From contig JABIWH010000015.1 of the NCBI GenBank assembly GCA_018701215.1, forward strand, positions 62,001 through 126,000: a DNA stretch of 64,000 bases, written 5' to 3'. The notes beneath the pieces are model-generated. The model had not been told where the DNA came from. It saw only the letters and a program-made list of their open reading frames with translations, and ran no database searches. Made by a program: the position numbers and the translations under genes. Shown here one piece after another: positions 17,374 to 26,922 of the stretch; within the stretch, counting starts at the first letter, position 1; each line of letters opens with the position of its first letter. Origin of the DNA: Rhodospirillaceae bacterium (GTDB taxonomy: Bacteria; Pseudomonadota; Alphaproteobacteria; GCA-2731375).

Positions 17374-18528
17374 CTAATGAGCGGCCCGATATTCCTTCAG
17401 GGTTTCACGCGCGATGACCAACTGCATGACCTGGGAGGTGCCTTCGAAAATGCGCAACAAACGGGCATCACGGAACAGCCGCTCCACCGCCGTTTCCCGC
17501 ATGTAGCCATAGCCGCCATGCACCTGCACCGCGCGGTCGGCAATGCGCCAGGCGGTCTCGGAGGCGAAGTATTTGCAGGCAGCGGCGGCCTTGGTGACAT
17601 TTTCGCCGGCGTCCATCTGCCGCGCGGTTTGTTCGACCATGGCGCGGGCGGCGATACATTCCGCCTCGCTATCCGCGATCATCGCCTGGATCAGTTGAAA
17701 ATCCGCGATCGGCTTGCCGAACTGCCGGCGCTCCACCGCGTAGGCGGTCATCTCCTCCACCAACCGGGTGGCCAGGCCGACACTGACGGCGCCCATGTGG
17801 ATGCGGGCATCGTCCAGCACCTTCATCGCCGTGATGAAACCCGTGCCCTCGGTTGCCCCCAACAGGGCATCGCCAGGTATGCGGCAATCGGTAAAGGTCA
17901 CATCCGCCGTGGGCGCGGCCAGCTGGCCCATTTTCTCCAACGGTGGATCGATATGTATGCCCGCGGTGCCCGCTTCGACCAGGAAGGCGGAGACACCGGC
18001 GGCGCTTTTGTCGTCGGGATCGGTGCGCGCCATGACCGTGAACAGGCCGGCGATGGGCGCGTTGGAGATAAAGCGTTTGGAGCCATTCAGGACATAGCTA
18101 TCACCGTCGCGCCGGGCGGAGGTGGACAGGCTTTTCGCGTCCGAGCCGCTGCCCGGCTCCGTCAGGCAAAAGCTGACGATCAATTTACCCGCCGCGATAT
18201 CCGGCAGATAGCGCCGCTTTTGCTCATCGGTGCCATCTATGACGATGCTCTTGCCGCCGACGCCGTTGGTGGTGCCCACGTAGGAGCGGTAGGCGGGCGC
18301 GGCGCGGCAGAATTCAAATATCGTCCGCACCTCGGCCCACTTGCTCAGCCCCAGACCGCCGTGTTCGGCGGGAATGGCATAGGCGAACAAACCCATCTCG
18401 CGGATCAGATCCAGCAACTCGTCCGGGATGCGGTGATCGCGGTCGATCTGCGCCTCCGCCGGGATCAATTTTTCATCTACCAGGCGGCGCACCGCATCCA
18501 ACAATGGGGTGATATCGTCTTCATTCAT
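17374..18528 (-). CDS. Acyl-CoA dehydrogenase
   Basis: 384 aa. Family signatures are SFCLTEPGSGSDAKSL (about 122-137), KRFISNAPIAGL, and the C-terminal VQVHGGYGYMRETAVERLFRDARLL with FEGTSQVMQLVIARETL. It oxidises an acyl-CoA to the 2-enoyl-CoA using FAD and ETF; the chain type is not determined. The start ATG at 18528 has AGAGGAGA 7 nt upstream; the in-frame TTG at 18546 would overlap this site. It is transcribed toward the aminotransferase gene. Confidence 0.92.
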   Translation of the reverse strand: MNEDDITPLLDAVRRLVDEKLIPAEAQIDRDHRIPDELLDLIREMGLFAYAIPAEHGGLGLSKWAEVRTIFEFCRAAPAYRSYVGTTNGVGGKSIVIDGTDEQKRRYLPDIAAGKLIVSFCLTEPGSGSDAKSLSTSARRDGDSYVLNGSKRFISNAPIAGLFTVMARTDPDDKSAAGVSAFLVEAGTAGIHIDPPLEKMGQLAAPTADVTFTDCRIPGDALLGATEGTGFITAMKVLDDARIHMGAVSVGLATRLVEEMTAYAVERRQFGKPIADFQLIQAMIADSEAECIAARAMVEQTARQMDAGENVTKAAAACKYFASETAWRIADRAVQVHGGYGYMRETAVERLFRDARLLRIFEGTSQVMQLVIARETLKEYRAAH

Positions 18529-18683
18529 TTCAGCGTCTCCTCTCAAGCCAATTTGCCCTGACTTGAGCCATTGGTCCAGCTTGTGCCACGCCGTGGCGGA
18601 CCAATCGCAATAATTTTTCGGCGCCTAGGGCGGACCGCTTGACGCCGGCCCCTTGGGGGTTTAATCAACCATCCGACTTCGTG

Positions 18684-18760
18684 GCGGGTGTAGCTCAGTC
18701 GGTTAGAGCGCTAGATTGTGGATCTAGAGGTCGGGGGTTCAATTCCCCTCACTCGCCCCA
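18684..18760 (+). tRNA. tRNA-His (GTG)
   Basis: A complete cloverleaf: acceptor GCGGGTG pairs with CACTCGC, D-arm GCTC...GAGC, anticodon stem CTAGA/TCTAG with loop TTGTGGA (anticodon GTG), T-arm GGGGG-TTCAATT-CCCCT, and an encoded CCA. The base before the 5' end is G and the discriminator is C, so the G-1:C73 pair that marks tRNA-His is encoded. Confidence 0.97.
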
Positions 18761-18862
18761 TTTCGCCCCTTTCAAATCGCTATCCTGCCGCCAAAGGGCC
18801 AAGCTTGGCCCTGATGATCTGGCATGCCCTTCCGCCGTATTACGGGTGACTAATTTGCTAGA

Positions 18863-21760
18863 ATGAGCAATGATGTCGGCCACGCGACTTTCGGCCATCA
18901 ATTGGAACAATCAATCGAAACAATGGTGGACGGCAAGGCGCTCGGAAGAGTGCGTTTTGGTAGATTTGGCCAAATGTCCAGTGCCACGAACATAAGTATA
19001 CTGATTTTTGTTGCCGCGGCCGCCGCCGCTGTCTTGTGCTTGCTGTGGTTCGCCGCTGGACGCAACGCCAGGCGCCGCCGTATCCATGAGGATAATGAAC
19101 GCTACCGCGCCCTGTCCGGTCTGGCCAGCGAAGGCGTCTCCATTCACGAAGACGGCATTATTGTCGAGGCAAATCAAGCGTTTGCGGAGATGTATGGCTA
19201 TAGCGTCGCCGAGCTGATCGGCAAGCCGGTGCTGGAGTTGACCGTGCCGGAGCATCGCGAACAAGTCGCCGAACGCTTGGCACAGAATATTTCAGGAACC
19301 TACGAAAGCATCAGTTACCGCAAGGACGGCAGCCGCATTCCGATCGAAATCAAGGCCATGCCGACCGTCTATAACGGCCGCTCCATGCGGGTCACGCTGC
19401 TACGCGATCTGACCGACCAACAGGCCGCCGAGAAAGCAATCCGCGATAGTGAACGGCAGCTTCGGTTGATTACCGACGCCATGCCGGCGCTGATCGTCTA
19501 TGTGGATGCCGAGTTTAGGTATCAATTCGTCAATCGGGTCGCGGAAATTTGGCACGATTGTCCGGCCAGCGAATTAATCGGCAAATATATCGGCGACCGG
19601 GTCGACGAGGCCACCTTCCGGGCCGCCAAACGTCAATACGACAAAGCCCGGGGCGGCGTTCCTCAGTTTTTCGAGGAGGCCTTCACATATCCCGACGGCA
19701 AGACGCGTGACGTCAGCGCCAGTTATGTTCCACATTTGGATGATGACGGCACATTATTGGGATTTTTTGCCCTGGTCTTGGACATTACCGCCCGCAAGGA
19801 AGCAGAGCGTGCCGTGGCCGCGGGCCAGGAGGAGCTGCGCCAACGGGAAGAAAGCCAGCGTAATATTCTAGAGTCTACACCGGTCCCCCTTGTCATCTCG
19901 CGAATAAAGGATGGCACCATATTGTTTGCCAATCAGGCCTATGCCGCGGTTCTGGGACTAGATCCGGATCAGCTTATTCAGCAATCCAGCATGCGCACCT
20001 ATTTGCAGCCGGAGGATCGCCAGCAACTCCTGAGGGAGCTTAAGCCGGAAGGCAAAACCAATCGGGAAATGCAACTGCGAAAATCAGATGGCAGCAGCAT
20101 CACCGTATCAGGCTCAATCCAAAGAATTGACTTTGAAGGCGAGGAAGCGATTTTATCCAGCTTCCTGGATGTCAGCGAACGCCGGCGTGCGGAAGAACAG
20201 CTGCAAATCAGCGAAGCGCGGTTTCGCGACTTTGCCGCTTCTGCATCAGATTGGTATTGGGAACAGGACGAGAACATGGTTTTCACTTATGTCTCGCCCA
20301 ACGTTCTTGAGATTCTGCAACTTCCCGCCAGCCACTTCATCGGCAAGAGCCGCCATGAAATCATGCCGGAAAGTATTGATCCTGTGGACTGGCAGCCTTT
20401 CTTCGACGCGATGCGCGAGCGCCGGGCCTTCCGGGGCTTAGTCATCCACCGGCGCGAAACCGGTGGTGGCGATAGATGGCTGTCGTCAACCGGATTGCCG
20501 ATATTCTCGGAAACCGGTGAATTCAAGGGCTATCGCGGCACGGCCACGGATATCACGGCCCTAAAGAAGGCGGAAGAAAGCCTGCTCCAGTCGCAAAAGA
20601 TGGAGGCCGTTGGCCAGTTGACGGGCGGCATCGCACACGATTTCAACAACCTGTTGGCCATAATGACCGGCAATATCGCATTGCTGGAGGATGATTTGGG
20701 TCCGGAACATGAAGCGGCCGAACTGCTAGAGCCAACCATGCGCGCCATAGAACAGGCGACCGAACTGATCAGCCGCATGCTGGCCTTCTCGCGGCGCCAG
20801 CCGCTCGCCATGAAAGTGGTCGATGTCAATGCTCTGCTGGACAATATGCAATCTCTTTTGCACCGCAGCCTTGGCAAAGAAATCGAAGTCATGATCAACG
20901 CGGGCGCTGATCTGCCCCCTTGCCTTACCGACCCGGGCCAGTTGGAACAAGCCATCCTGAACCTTGCCATCAACGCCCGTGACGCCATGCCGAACGGCGG
21001 CCGCCTGTGTCTGGAGACTTCACAGGTAAGCCTGCCCCATGAACACCTTGGTGGCGTGGACGATCTGCCCCCTGGGCAATATCTCGAAATCACCGTTTCC
21101 GACAATGGCCAGGGTATTTCGCTGGATGATCAGTCGAAAATTTTTGACCCGTTCTTCACCACCAAAGGCGTGGGCAAAGGTACCGGCCTTGGTTTGAGCA
21201 TGGTGTACGGCTTGATCAAACAATCCGATGGCCATATCACGGTTACCTCAAATTTGGGCGTTGGGACGACGTTTAGGATTTATCTGCCCCGCGCATCGGG
21301 TAAAAGCGCGATTGAGCAAGCGGCGCCATCAACGCATCAGGTAAAATCCGGCAATGAAAAAACCATCCTGGTGATAGAGGACGAACCGGACGTGGCGAAG
21401 ATGATCTCCAGGATCTTGAAAAAGCATGGTTACAACATCCTGTTTGCCGGCGACGGTCCGGCCGGCCTTGATATGCTCGCTGGCCATCCGGGTATCGACC
21501 TGCTGCTGACTGATATCATGTTGCCAGGTGGCCTCAACGGTAACCAGATCGCGGCGGCGGCACGGGCGGAAGATCCGGCGCTGAAAGTCCTGTTCATGAC
21601 AGGTTACGCCAGGGATATCGTTATCAAACAGGGGCGCCTGGAACCTGATATGCCGTTACTAACGAAACCATTTACGCCGGCCCGGCTGATCGCGCAAATA
21701 GCCGAGGTTCTGGGTGAAGGCGTGGTGACGGAGCAAGCCATACCCGCCCCGCCGACCTAA
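18863..21760 (+). CDS. Hybrid PAS sensor histidine kinase/response regulator
   Basis: 965 aa. In order: one hydrophobic segment (about 43-63), four PAS/PAC sensor domains (about 84-195, 205-318, 333-447 and 455-573), a HisKA dimerisation domain with phosphoacceptor His in LTGGIAHDFNNLLAIM (near 594), a HATPase domain (N-box LNLAINARDAMPNGG, G-boxes VSDNGQGIS and GKGTGLGLSMVYGL) and a C-terminal receiver (ILVIEDEPDVAKMI, LLLTDIMLPGG). It is a membrane-tethered multi-sensor kinase of the FixL-like class; ligands are unknown. No clear ribosome site precedes ATG 18863; an in-frame ATG at 18974, just before the membrane segment, is an alternative start. No partner gene is adjacent. Confidence 0.9.
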   Translation: MSNDVGHATFGHQLEQSIETMVDGKALGRVRFGRFGQMSSATNISILIFVAAAAAAVLCLLWFAAGRNARRRRIHEDNERYRALSGLASEGVSIHEDGIIVEANQAFAEMYGYSVAELIGKPVLELTVPEHREQVAERLAQNISGTYESISYRKDGSRIPIEIKAMPTVYNGRSMRVTLLRDLTDQQAAEKAIRDSERQLRLITDAMPALIVYVDAEFRYQFVNRVAEIWHDCPASELIGKYIGDRVDEATFRAAKRQYDKARGGVPQFFEEAFTYPDGKTRDVSASYVPHLDDDGTLLGFFALVLDITARKEAERAVAAGQEELRQREESQRNILESTPVPLVISRIKDGTILFANQAYAAVLGLDPDQLIQQSSMRTYLQPEDRQQLLRELKPEGKTNREMQLRKSDGSSITVSGSIQRIDFEGEEAILSSFLDVSERRRAEEQLQISEARFRDFAASASDWYWEQDENMVFTYVSPNVLEILQLPASHFIGKSRHEIMPESIDPVDWQPFFDAMRERRAFRGLVIHRRETGGGDRWLSSTGLPIFSETGEFKGYRGTATDITALKKAEESLLQSQKMEAVGQLTGGIAHDFNNLLAIMTGNIALLEDDLGPEHEAAELLEPTMRAIEQATELISRMLAFSRRQPLAMKVVDVNALLDNMQSLLHRSLGKEIEVMINAGADLPPCLTDPGQLEQAILNLAINARDAMPNGGRLCLETSQVSLPHEHLGGVDDLPPGQYLEITVSDNGQGISLDDQSKIFDPFFTTKGVGKGTGLGLSMVYGLIKQSDGHITVTSNLGVGTTFRIYLPRASGKSAIEQAAPSTHQVKSGNEKTILVIEDEPDVAKMISRILKKHGYNILFAGDGPAGLDMLAGHPGIDLLLTDIMLPGGLNGNQIAAAARAEDPALKVLFMTGYARDIVIKQGRLEPDMPLLTKPFTPARLIAQIAEVLGEGVVTEQAIPAPPT

Positions 21761-21773
21761 TATCATAAAGCAA

Positions 21774-22451
21774 TTAGCCGTATGACAGCGCCGGGAACCA
21801 ATCTTCGCCGCGACCGGTCTTGGTCAAATCCAGGACATTCCAGAGCGGCCAGATCATATCGACATGGCGGTTATGCTGGCCGGGCTCGGCCGGGGCATAG
21901 AGGGCCTCGGTGCCATAGCAGTGATAAATGGCCTCGCCCAGGCGTTGAAATACGTTCAGCATGGGAAGCTGACCGCCCTCGTCCCCTTCGCCAAAATAAT
22001 CCCGGTTAAAACTCGTTTGCCCGGACGACAGCAGCACCAGCTCGTTCCAACCCCGTTCCGTCTTCCAGGCATCCAGAACTTCAATCGGGGCCTTGGCCAC
22101 CACCGCGAGGTTGATACGCTGTTCTATGTGTGGGGCGGAGGCATTCAAGCTATCCAGCATGGCGGTGCACATGGGACAGGGCGCCTCATCTCCCGGCGCA
22201 TACATGAAATTATAGACAACCAGGCTATCCTTGCCCTCGCGGAATAAACCGGAAAGACGGGTTTCGCCGCCCGCACCACCCGAAAAAACATAGTCCTGGG
22301 GAACCTCCCCGCCCAGGGGCAGCTTCCGGCGCAAGACGGCCACGTCCTCGACCTGTCGTTTCAATTCCAGCTCCGCCGCCAATAATTTATCCCGCGCCTG
22401 CCGGTAGGCATCGCTTTCGCCCGGAAATTGTTTCTCGTGAAAAGTACCCAT
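21774..22451 (-). CDS. DUF899-family thioredoxin-like protein
   Basis: 225 aa, soluble. The pattern VYNFMYAPGDEAPCPMCTAMLDSLN (about 77-101), followed by NLAVVAKAPIEVLDAWKTERGWNELVLLSS, SFNRDYFGEGDEGGQLPMLNVF and a late HCYGTEAL, is that of the DUF899 family, which has a thioredoxin fold. It has a CPMC dithiol where thioredoxins have CxxC, so redox activity is plausible but unproven. Strong ribosome site GGGAGG before ATG. It is convergent with the hybrid kinase gene (13 bp apart). Confidence 0.85.
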   Translation of the reverse strand: MGTFHEKQFPGESDAYRQARDKLLAAELELKRQVEDVAVLRRKLPLGGEVPQDYVFSGGAGGETRLSGLFREGKDSLVVYNFMYAPGDEAPCPMCTAMLDSLNASAPHIEQRINLAVVAKAPIEVLDAWKTERGWNELVLLSSGQTSFNRDYFGEGDEGGQLPMLNVFQRLGEAIYHCYGTEALYAPAEPGQHNRHVDMIWPLWNVLDLTKTGRGEDWFPALSYG

Positions 22452-22531
22452 TTAAGCCTCCCGTCCAAATTGCCGCCTTGCAATTTGATATGGGGGTAGG
22501 CGCGGGCTTGTCCAGAACTCAGAAAAGTTGG

Positions 22532-23926
22532 CTAGTTCTTCAACAGACGCCGGACCGGGGCAGCGGCGGTAATCTTACCCCGGCCGCGATAGTTTTCGTG
22601 GTTCTGTTCAATATCCGCCAGTTTGTAGAGATAATTCACCATGAAGCCGGCGGCGCCGTCGAGGCCGTTGCGCGAAGTATCACCCAGCCAGTTGATCCGT
22701 TCCAACCGCGCACCGTTCGATAGGTGAAAGTTCTGTACCGGGTCCAGGGCCCGCTTGCCGCGCTTTTCGACCAGCAAATAGCGCGCCACCAAAGGTTCAA
22801 GCACCGGACGCATGGCCGAAATCGCCGCCTCGTCCCGGCTCCAATCACTGCGCGCTAAGAGCGTGCGCAGAGCTTCCGGGCCGTTATCGATCCCGGCCGC
22901 CTCGATCAAGGCGGCATCCTCGTTCTGTGGCCACAACGCCGATGCCGTGTCCGAAAGCTGCTGGGTCAGCCACTTGCGAAAACCGGGAACCGGCGAAAGG
23001 GTGGCGAAGGTTTTCAGGTTCGGCAATTCCCGGCGTAATTCATCGACCACGCGTTTGATCAAAAAATCACCGAAACTAACCTGGGCCAACCCCGCTTGGG
23101 CATTGGAAATGGAATAGAATATCGCCGTGTCCGCCTTGCCCGGATCACCCTCGGGGGCATGCAGATCCAACAGTTCCTGTACATTATCCGCCATGCCGCT
23201 GACCAGAGCGACCTCGACAAAGATCAACGGTTCATCCGGCATGCGGGGGTGGAAAAAGGCAAAGCAACGGCGGTCGGAATCCAGCCGGTTCTTCAGATCA
23301 TCCCAGGAGCGGATTTCGTGCACCGCCTCGTAGGCCATTAGTTTTTCCAGCAATAATGCCGGCGCCTCCCAGGTGATCCGGCGCAAATCCAAAAAACCGA
23401 TATCGAACCACGACGTCAGCAATTCACGCAGGTCATCGTTGAGGGGGCGTAATTCCGGCATCTCGGACAGCAGGGATATAATCTCCGCCCGCATATCAAC
23501 TAAAAACTTAACACCTTCTGGTAATGCATTGAATTGAGTTAATAAATCAACCCGTCTATGGACTAGTGCCGCGCGCAACTCCCGCTCCGCCCGGCCCGTA
23601 TCGCCACCTGGCTCTATGGCCTGCAACGAGGCAATGGCGGCATCCACGCGGTCACGGTCGACACCGTAATCCGTCGCCAGTAACAATAGGAAGCGGCGCC
23701 GTCCCTCCTGCCCCAATTGCAAATAAGAATGCCCCAGATCGGCTGCCTTGGCCCGCGCCGAAACCTCACCGCCGCGCCGGTCCAGACAATCCTCGATCCG
23801 TTGTTTCAGCTTCTCGACACCGGACTCGCTCAGGACCGCGCCCGGCGCCTCCGCATCCGAGGTGCCGAATAACGCGCGGCGCAAAGGCGCGAACGTACGG
23901 TCAAAAAGGCTGTCTCTATGCAACAT
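22532..23926 (-). CDS. mcd: Malonyl-CoA decarboxylase
   Basis: 464 aa. The N-terminal half is the helical oligomerisation domain. The C-terminal acetyltransferase-like catalytic domain has FFHPRMPDEPLIFVEVAL (about 226-243), FYSISNAQAGLAQVSFGDFL (about 270-289), the TLSPVPGFRKWL block and DPVQNFHLSNGARLERINW near the C-terminus, all typical of MCD. The enzyme converts malonyl-CoA to acetyl-CoA and CO2. The start codons read GTG-ATG; the ATG is given, with no clear ribosome site. No malonate transporter or malonyl-CoA synthetase is adjacent, so a general role in malonyl-CoA removal is likely. Confidence 0.93.
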   Translation of the reverse strand: MLHRDSLFDRTFAPLRRALFGTSDAEAPGAVLSESGVEKLKQRIEDCLDRRGGEVSARAKAADLGHSYLQLGQEGRRRFLLLLATDYGVDRDRVDAAIASLQAIEPGGDTGRAERELRAALVHRRVDLLTQFNALPEGVKFLVDMRAEIISLLSEMPELRPLNDDLRELLTSWFDIGFLDLRRITWEAPALLLEKLMAYEAVHEIRSWDDLKNRLDSDRRCFAFFHPRMPDEPLIFVEVALVSGMADNVQELLDLHAPEGDPGKADTAIFYSISNAQAGLAQVSFGDFLIKRVVDELRRELPNLKTFATLSPVPGFRKWLTQQLSDTASALWPQNEDAALIEAAGIDNGPEALRTLLARSDWSRDEAAISAMRPVLEPLVARYLLVEKRGKRALDPVQNFHLSNGARLERINWLGDTSRNGLDGAAGFMVNYLYKLADIEQNHENYRGRGKITAAAPVRRLLKN

Positions 23927-24011
23927 CACAAAATCTCAAATTTTCTGGGGTAAATAATGACATAAGAAAGGTTACAAGTTTGTTCAATTGATTTCGCAGC
24001 CGTTTGCCGGG

Positions 24012-25475
24012 TTATTTCACTGAGGCCCGTAGCTCGGCCAATACAGCCGGCAAAGCCGGGGCAATGTCCTCGGCGGTCAGGCCTGGACCAAAGCGTTGCG
24101 CTGCTGCACCATGCAACCAACACGCCGCCGCCGCCGCCTCGAACGCCGGCACCCCTTGCGCCAGCAGGCCGGTGCAGAAACCTGCCAGAACATCGCCCGA
24201 ACCCGCCGTCGCCAGTTCCGGCGGCGCATTGCTATTGATCACAGCCCGGCCATCGGGCGCAGCGATAACCGTATCGGGCCCCTTTAACAGAACCACGGCG
24301 CCGCAGTCGGCGGCGGCCCGGCGGGTGCGCTGCAACTTGTCGCCGCCGCTCTCGAATAAGCGGCCAAATTCGCCTTGATGGGGCGTCAGGATACAATTGC
24401 CATGAAGCTTGCCAAACAGGCCCTTGCGGGCCTTGGCGAAGGCCGTGATGGCATCGGCGTCAAGCACAACCGCCTTTTTCAAGCTCAGGGCGGCCAAAAC
24501 ATTGTCCCGCAACTGTTTACCAACGCCGGCGCCGGGGCCCAAACAAACCGCATTGCGCCGTGGGTCGGATAATAAGGCCTTGAATTCAGCGCTGTTCCGC
24601 CACGGATCAAGCATCACGGCGGTCAGATGGGCGGCATTCTCCGCCACTGCCCCCTTGGGCGAGGCAACGGTTACCAGCCCCGCGCCCACCCGCAGGGCGG
24701 CGGCGGCGGCCAGGCGCGCGGCACCGCTCTTGCCCGCCCCCCCGCTCAAAACCATCGCATGGCCGCGGCTGTACTTATGCCCCTCGGCCCGCAACGGCGG
24801 CCAGGACGGCAGCCAGATGGCCGGTTGATTGAGCCAGGTTTTCGGCTGAATTTCAGACAACACAGCGCTTGGTATGCCAATATCGACGACCCGCAGCTCG
24901 CCACACAGGCCCCGGCCCGGATACAGCAGGTGGCCTGTTTTTGGCCGAAAAAAGGTAACGGTCATTGCCGCTTGTGGGGCAAAGCCGAGAACCTGGCCGC
25001 TATCGCCTTGCACGCCGGACGGGGTATCGACGGCAATGACCGGCAGACCGCGATCCACCGCCGTGCCCAGGACCGCCCGTGCCCGGCCCGTAACGGCACG
25101 GGCCAGGCCGGCACCGAAGATAGCGTCGACCACCAGCGCAGCGCCGTCCAGGACGTCAGCATCAAGCGACGCAACCCTGCCCCGCCAACGCCTGGCCATG
25201 ATCGCCGCATCGCCCTGCAGCTTGGCCCGCTCGCCCAACAACGCCAGCCGCACCCTGGCGCCGGCTTTTTTCAGGTGCCCGGCGATGACAAAACCATCGC
25301 CGCCGTTGTTCCCAGGTCCGCACAGGACCGCTGTTGGTTGGGCGCCAAAGCGATCCAATATCGCTTCCGCGACGGCCCGGCCAGCGGCCTCCATCAAGAC
25401 TTGGCCGCTAATCCCGGCCGCCATGGCCGCACGGTCGGCGGCGTACATTTGCTGGACCGAAAGCAGCTCCACCAT
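24012..25475 (-). CDS. nnr: Bifunctional NAD(P)H-hydrate epimerase / ADP-dependent dehydratase
   Basis: 487 aa fusion. The N-terminal YjeF_N epimerase domain (about 1-210) contains GPGNNGGDGFVIAGHL and AIFGAGL; the C-terminal ribokinase-like dehydratase domain (about 215-487) contains VLSGGAGKSGAARLAAAAAL, ILTPHQGEFGRLF and the catalytic TAGSGDVLAGFCTGLLAQG. It repairs damaged NADHX/NADPHX. The ATG at 25475 gives the family-typical VELLSVQQMYAADRAAM start; the open frame continues upstream into the amidase gene but is not coding there. It begins 8 bp after the amidase stop. Confidence 0.93.
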   Translation of the reverse strand: MVELLSVQQMYAADRAAMAAGISGQVLMEAAGRAVAEAILDRFGAQPTAVLCGPGNNGGDGFVIAGHLKKAGARVRLALLGERAKLQGDAAIMARRWRGRVASLDADVLDGAALVVDAIFGAGLARAVTGRARAVLGTAVDRGLPVIAVDTPSGVQGDSGQVLGFAPQAAMTVTFFRPKTGHLLYPGRGLCGELRVVDIGIPSAVLSEIQPKTWLNQPAIWLPSWPPLRAEGHKYSRGHAMVLSGGAGKSGAARLAAAAALRVGAGLVTVASPKGAVAENAAHLTAVMLDPWRNSAEFKALLSDPRRNAVCLGPGAGVGKQLRDNVLAALSLKKAVVLDADAITAFAKARKGLFGKLHGNCILTPHQGEFGRLFESGGDKLQRTRRAAADCGAVVLLKGPDTVIAAPDGRAVINSNAPPELATAGSGDVLAGFCTGLLAQGVPAFEAAAAACWLHGAAAQRFGPGLTAEDIAPALPAVLAELRASVK

Positions 25476-25482
25476 TGCGTGG

Positions 25483-26886
25483 CTACAGATCGGGCTGTCG
25501 ATTGATGGGCCGCGCGCCTTCAAATGCCTTGGCGGCGCGCAGGACCAGATCTTCACGGAAATTGTCGGCCACGATCTGCAAGCCCACGGGCAAGCCTTCG
25601 GCGGTAAAGCCGCAGGGAATGGAGCAGGCTGGCTGCTGGCCCAGATTGAAGGGAATGGTGAACGGCGTCCAATCAGTCCAGTAGGTATTGTCGGCCGGGC
25701 TGCCGGGGGGCTGCAACAACTCCACATCAAAGGCCGGCACGGCCAAGCTAGGCGTCAGCAACAGATCCACATCCTGGAAAAAGGCGCGCAACCGCATGCA
25801 CAGGTCCGTCCGGCCTTCCAAGGCGCGCATGTAATCCATCGCCGACAGTTCCTGGCCTTCGGCAACGATCTGGGCCAGTTCCGGTTCCAGCTTGGCTTTC
25901 TGCGCGTCGGGCATATGGGCAAAGGCGCCCGCGGCGCCGGCCCACCATAGGGTCCTGAAGGCTGCTTTGGGATTGTCAAAACCGGGATCGCGGCGTTCCA
26001 CCGTCGCGCCCAGTTCGGTGAAGGCGGTGACCGCCTCGGCGACGATACCGGCGACTTCTGGATCGACGTTGGCATAGCCCAGATCGGGGCTGAAGGCGAT
26101 TTTCAGGCCGGCAATACCGTCGTCCAGGCCTTTGGTAAAATCGATAGCCTGATAGGGCAATGCTGTCGGGTCACGATAGTCTGGTTCCGCCAGGACGTTC
26201 AGCATCAGGGCGGCATCCGCCACGGAGCGGGTCATGGGCCCAATATGAGAGAGGTTGCGCATGGCGCTCTCGGGATAGACGGGCACCCGGCCATAGTTGG
26301 GCTTCAGGCCAAAAACCCCCGCGAAACCCGATGGTATACGGATCGAACCGCCACCGTCGGAACCCACGGCCAAGGGCCCCATATTGGCCGCCAGGGCGGC
26401 CGACGCGCCGCCCGACGAGCCACCGGGCGTCTTCGCCAAATTCCAGGGATTGCGGGTAATGCCGCTCAAGGCACTGTCGGTTATGCCCTTCCAGCCGACC
26501 TCGGGCGTCGTGGTCTTGCCCAACAATACAGCGCCATGTTCACGCAGACGCGCGACACAAGGCGCATCCTCGTCCCAAGGACCGGCGGGATCGACCGTCA
26601 AGGAGCCTTTCAAAGTCGGCCAACCCTTGGTTAGCATCAGATCCTTGATGGTGGTCGGCACGCCATCAATCAGCCCTTTTGGCGCGCCCTTGGACCAGCG
26701 CGCTTCGGATTCCCTGGCGGCCGCCATGGCGCCTTCATCGTCGATGATCATAAAGGCGTTGATCTTGTCATTGACCGCGTGAATACGCGCCAGCACCGCC
26801 GCCGTCGCATCGACCGGCGAAAAGCGGCCCTGACGATAGCCATCAATCAAATCGACGGCGTCCATCCTGATCAGGTCATCACTCAT
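25483..26886 (-). CDS. Amidase signature family protein
   Basis: 467 aa. The Ser-cisSer-Lys triad region is visible: Lys in TTIKDLMLTKG (near 79), the Gly/Ser-rich TPGGSSGGASAALAANMG (about 146-163) and DGGGSIRIPSGFAGVFGLKP. It hydrolyses carboxamides; the specific substrate (aryl or aliphatic amide) is unknown, and the lack of gatC/gatB neighbours argues against Glu-tRNA amidotransferase GatA. ATG at 26886 has GAGGAAA upstream; the TTG 15 bp earlier overlaps that site. Followed by the nnr gene in the same direction. Confidence 0.92.
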   Translation of the reverse strand: MSDDLIRMDAVDLIDGYRQGRFSPVDATAAVLARIHAVNDKINAFMIIDDEGAMAAARESEARWSKGAPKGLIDGVPTTIKDLMLTKGWPTLKGSLTVDPAGPWDEDAPCVARLREHGAVLLGKTTTPEVGWKGITDSALSGITRNPWNLAKTPGGSSGGASAALAANMGPLAVGSDGGGSIRIPSGFAGVFGLKPNYGRVPVYPESAMRNLSHIGPMTRSVADAALMLNVLAEPDYRDPTALPYQAIDFTKGLDDGIAGLKIAFSPDLGYANVDPEVAGIVAEAVTAFTELGATVERRDPGFDNPKAAFRTLWWAGAAGAFAHMPDAQKAKLEPELAQIVAEGQELSAMDYMRALEGRTDLCMRLRAFFQDVDLLLTPSLAVPAFDVELLQPPGSPADNTYWTDWTPFTIPFNLGQQPACSIPCGFTAEGLPVGLQIVADNFREDLVLRAAKAFEGARPINRQPDL

Positions 26887-26922
26887 AACGTTTCCTCGCA
26901 ATAAGTTTTGGCGTTTTTGCGT

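Noticed and set aside
17296..18561. 421-codon + strand frame antisense to an acyl-CoA dehydrogenase
   Set aside because: Same reason; no motif or ribosome site.
18639..18866. 75-codon frame before the hybrid kinase
   Set aside because: It runs through the tRNA-His gene and has no ribosome site.
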